DNA of 5,414 bases, taken from contig JABHFC010000128.1 in the NCBI GenBank assembly GCA_018676275.1, positions 1-5,414 on the forward strand. Reading direction: 5' to 3'. Shown here piece by piece: positions 3,697-5,414 of this stretch (its first letter is position 1; each line of letters begins with the position of its first letter). The notes beneath the pieces were generated by a model. That model did no database searches. It was given only the letters and a program-made list of their open reading frames with translations, and had not been told where the DNA came from. The position numbers and the translations under genes were made by a program. The stretch comes from Gammaproteobacteria bacterium (GTDB taxonomy: Bacteria > Pseudomonadota > Gammaproteobacteria > Eutrophobiales > Eutrophobiaceae).

Positions 3697-5414
3697 TTAA
3701 AAGCTGAAATCCCCACGTTTAATAATTTTAACGCAGACATCAACCACTTCCGGGTTAAAATATTTCCCCTTACCTTCTTCGATTATTTCAATACCTTTAT
3801 CAAGTCCGAGTGCCGGTCGATAGGGACGATGAGAAGTGATGGCCTCAACCACATCAGCAACGGACAAAATCTGTGCTTCCAGGATAATTTGTTCTCCTTT
3901 TAAGCCATTAGGGTAACCGCTACCATCTAATCGTTCATGATGCTGAATAATCATCTCCGCCACCGGCCATGGGAATTTAATACCCTGTACGATTTCATAG
4001 CCAACCAGACTGTGTGTCTTTATCATTTCAAACTCCGCCGCACTTAGTTTCCCTGGTCGATTCAAGATTTCCGCTGGTATGTATATCTTACCAATATCAT
4101 GGATACTCGCGCCTAATTGCAGTCCCTTAATCCGATCTTCTGTTAATCCCATTTCCTTTGCAATCGCTACAGCCAGGAGTTCTACATTGTGCATATGACC
4201 CGCAGTATATGGGTCACGTTTTTCAACCGTTATTGCTATTGCCTCAATTGTATTAATAAGTGCATCCGACAAACGCTCCATGCTTTTATCTTTTTCAGCC
4301 GACATTCGGATAGAATGAATTCCATAAGCCATATCAGCGGCCATTTCCTTAAGCAAAGACACTTCTGCTAGTGAATAAGAGAATGCATCCTTACTGCATA
4401 TATGCAAAATGCCGAGTGGAGTACGATCATGATTGTATTTCAATAATAAAGTGATCGATGAACAACATGCGCAAGTAGTGTGTTGCTTCTGCAACATCTT
4501 AACTTCCTCATCTTCTGTATTATTATCACAAATTAAATCTTCTCCGGTCATGATGGCTTTTTTTACTAAGCCCCACCCCGGTAGCTTATTAATATCTAAA
4601 TCGACCTCATCAGGATTTTTTTTATCAATTCCAGATAGTGCAATTGGCCGCACTAGCGTTTCACTATCTTCGTCTATAAACCCTACCCAACTCGCACTGT
4701 AACCTTGTATTGAAATTAGTATTTCACAAATACTTTGTACTAACTCGAACTCCGATGCACTATGAACCAGAATTTCGTTGCATGAACTTAATGCCTGTAA
4801 AGCACGTATTGATTTATTCAATTCATCCTGAGCTTTCTTACGGTCACTAATATCTCGAATTAGAGCAACGGCATGCCATTCACCTTTTAATTCTATAGCG
4901 GAAATACTAAGTTCAATAGGTAACAGAGTACCCGATTTATCTATTGCTTCCATTTCCAGGGTTTTACCAATGATGTTTCCTTTACCAGTCTCTTTAAATT
5001 TCTTATAGCCTTCAATGTGCGATTCACGATATTCATCCGGTATAATCAGTTCTTCCAATGGCTTTCCTATAGTTTGATGCCTCTCATACCCGAATATACG
5101 CTCTGCCGCTTTGTTCCAGAAACTGACATTCCCTTCATTATTCAACATAAGTAAAGCATCCTGTGTTGAATCAGCCATAACATGAAACTGATGTTCACTT
5201 TCCTGCAGTTCTAATTCCGCTTTTATTCGAGCGCTTATATTCCTTGCGCTTACGATAAAGCCCAATATTTTATTTTCCTTATCGTAATAAGGGGAATAAG
5301 AAACTTCCAAAACCTGTTCTCCTTCGATAGTTGGGATATCAAATATAGACTGGAAACTGACTTCCTCACCTTCCATGCATCTATCTGCGTGTGGTTTTAA
5401 TATATTATTAAAAA
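3697..5414 (-). CDS. PAS-PAS-GAF-HD-GYP cyclic-di-GMP phosphodiesterase, N-terminus outside the window
   Basis: The frame is open to the right edge (571 visible residues). The methionine at 5376 sits inside a PAS domain, since upstream codons continue with a family-like sequence ending in HADRC, so it is not the start. Numbering from that methionine: the end of a PAS domain at 1-50 (VSYSPYYDKENKILGF); a second PAS at about 62-182 (FWNKAAERIFGYE, then RDISDRK); a GAF domain at about 195-357 ending in AADMAYGIHSIR; and an HD-GYP domain at about 370-555. The catalytic signature is complete: HD at 426-427 with GK at 429-430, H455, and HHERLDGSGYP at 479-489, followed by RPYR. This predicts hydrolysis of cyclic-di-GMP by a di-metal centre. 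The GAF domain contains an unusual cysteine cluster (C302, C304, C305). There is no membrane span in the visible part. The peptidase gene follows after one base, so the two form an operon whose promoter is off the window. Confidence 0.95.
   Translation of the reverse strand, partial: FNNILKPHADRCMEGEEVSFQSIFDIPTIEGEQVLEVSYSPYYDKENKILGFIVSARNISARIKAELELQESEHQFHVMADSTQDALLMLNNEGNVSFWNKAAERIFGYERHQTIGKPLEELIIPDEYRESHIEGYKKFKETGKGNIIGKTLEMEAIDKSGTLLPIELSISAIELKGEWHAVALIRDISDRKKAQDELNKSIRALQALSSCNEILVHSASEFELVQSICEILISIQGYSASWVGFIDEDSETLVRPIALSGIDKKNPDEVDLDINKLPGWGLVKKAIMTGEDLICDNNTEDEEVKMLQKQHTTCACCSSITLLLKYNHDRTPLGILHICSKDAFSYSLAEVSLLKEMAADMAYGIHSIRMSAEKDKSMERLSDALINTIEAIAITVEKRDPYTAGHMHNVELLAVAIAKEMGLTEDRIKGLQLGASIHDIGKIYIPAEILNRPGKLSAAEFEMIKTHSLVGYEIVQGIKFPWPVAEMIIQHHERLDGSGYPNGLKGEQIILEAQILSVADVVEAITSHRPYRPALGLDKGIEIIEEGKGKYFNPEVVDVCVKIIKRGDFSF

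Noticed and set aside
3696..3743. Longer peptidase start at TTG 3743 or ATG 3740
   Set aside because: Starting there would overlap the conserved tail of the HD-GYP gene by over 40 bases. The ATG at 3695, one base after that stop, is a simpler coupled start. GGAAG before 3740 keeps it as a possible alternative.
5374..5376. The ATG at 5376 as the start of the HD-GYP protein
   Set aside because: The frame stays open upstream to the window edge, and the extra codons continue a PAS-domain C-terminal pattern, so this methionine is internal and the gene is truncated by the window.

Overview
The window looks like chromosomal DNA of a Pseudomonadota bacterium, most likely a gammaproteobacterium. It is AT-leaning, with compact single genes, a typical LysR-type regulator and a PAS-GAF-HD-GYP cyclic-di-GMP enzyme. 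This is judged from protein style only; no species can be named. There is no rRNA, tRNA, CRISPR array, transposase or phage gene.

Layout, left to right. Positions 1-741 (minus strand) hold most of a class I SAM-dependent methyltransferase whose C-terminus runs off the left edge. Its start is overlapped by a possible 17-codon leader ORF that carries the better ribosome binding site, and a short dyad lies in the predicted 5' UTR. A strong rho-independent terminator (901-937) ends the next minus-strand gene (957-1442), a small exported protein with a TPR-like helical repeat. Facing away from it across 110 bp is a LysR-type regulator (1553-2452, plus strand). That shared intergenic region carries a 20-bp direct repeat (18/20 identical) with a 42-bp period, a good candidate for the regulator's operator. 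Positions 2453-2885 are largely non-coding, with one possible 45-residue ORF on the minus strand, a cluster of TTGTCA motifs and two hairpins.

The right side is a two-gene minus-strand operon. Upstream is a multidomain PAS-PAS-GAF-HD-GYP protein (3697-5414). Its reading frame stays open to the right edge, so the methionine at 5376 is internal to a PAS domain and not the true start. One base after its stop begins a predicted zinc peptidase (2886-3695) with an HELVH motif. The peptidase has an unusual N-terminal segment of about 75 residues placed before a signal-like hydrophobic stretch.

How the genes may work together: the LysR protein probably controls itself and the divergent exported TPR protein. 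The HD-GYP protein probably senses a redox, ligand or metal cue through PAS/GAF domains and hydrolyses cyclic-di-GMP. Its tight coupling to a membrane-anchored or exported peptidase suggests a signalling-linked envelope proteolysis module. That last link is inference from gene order alone.
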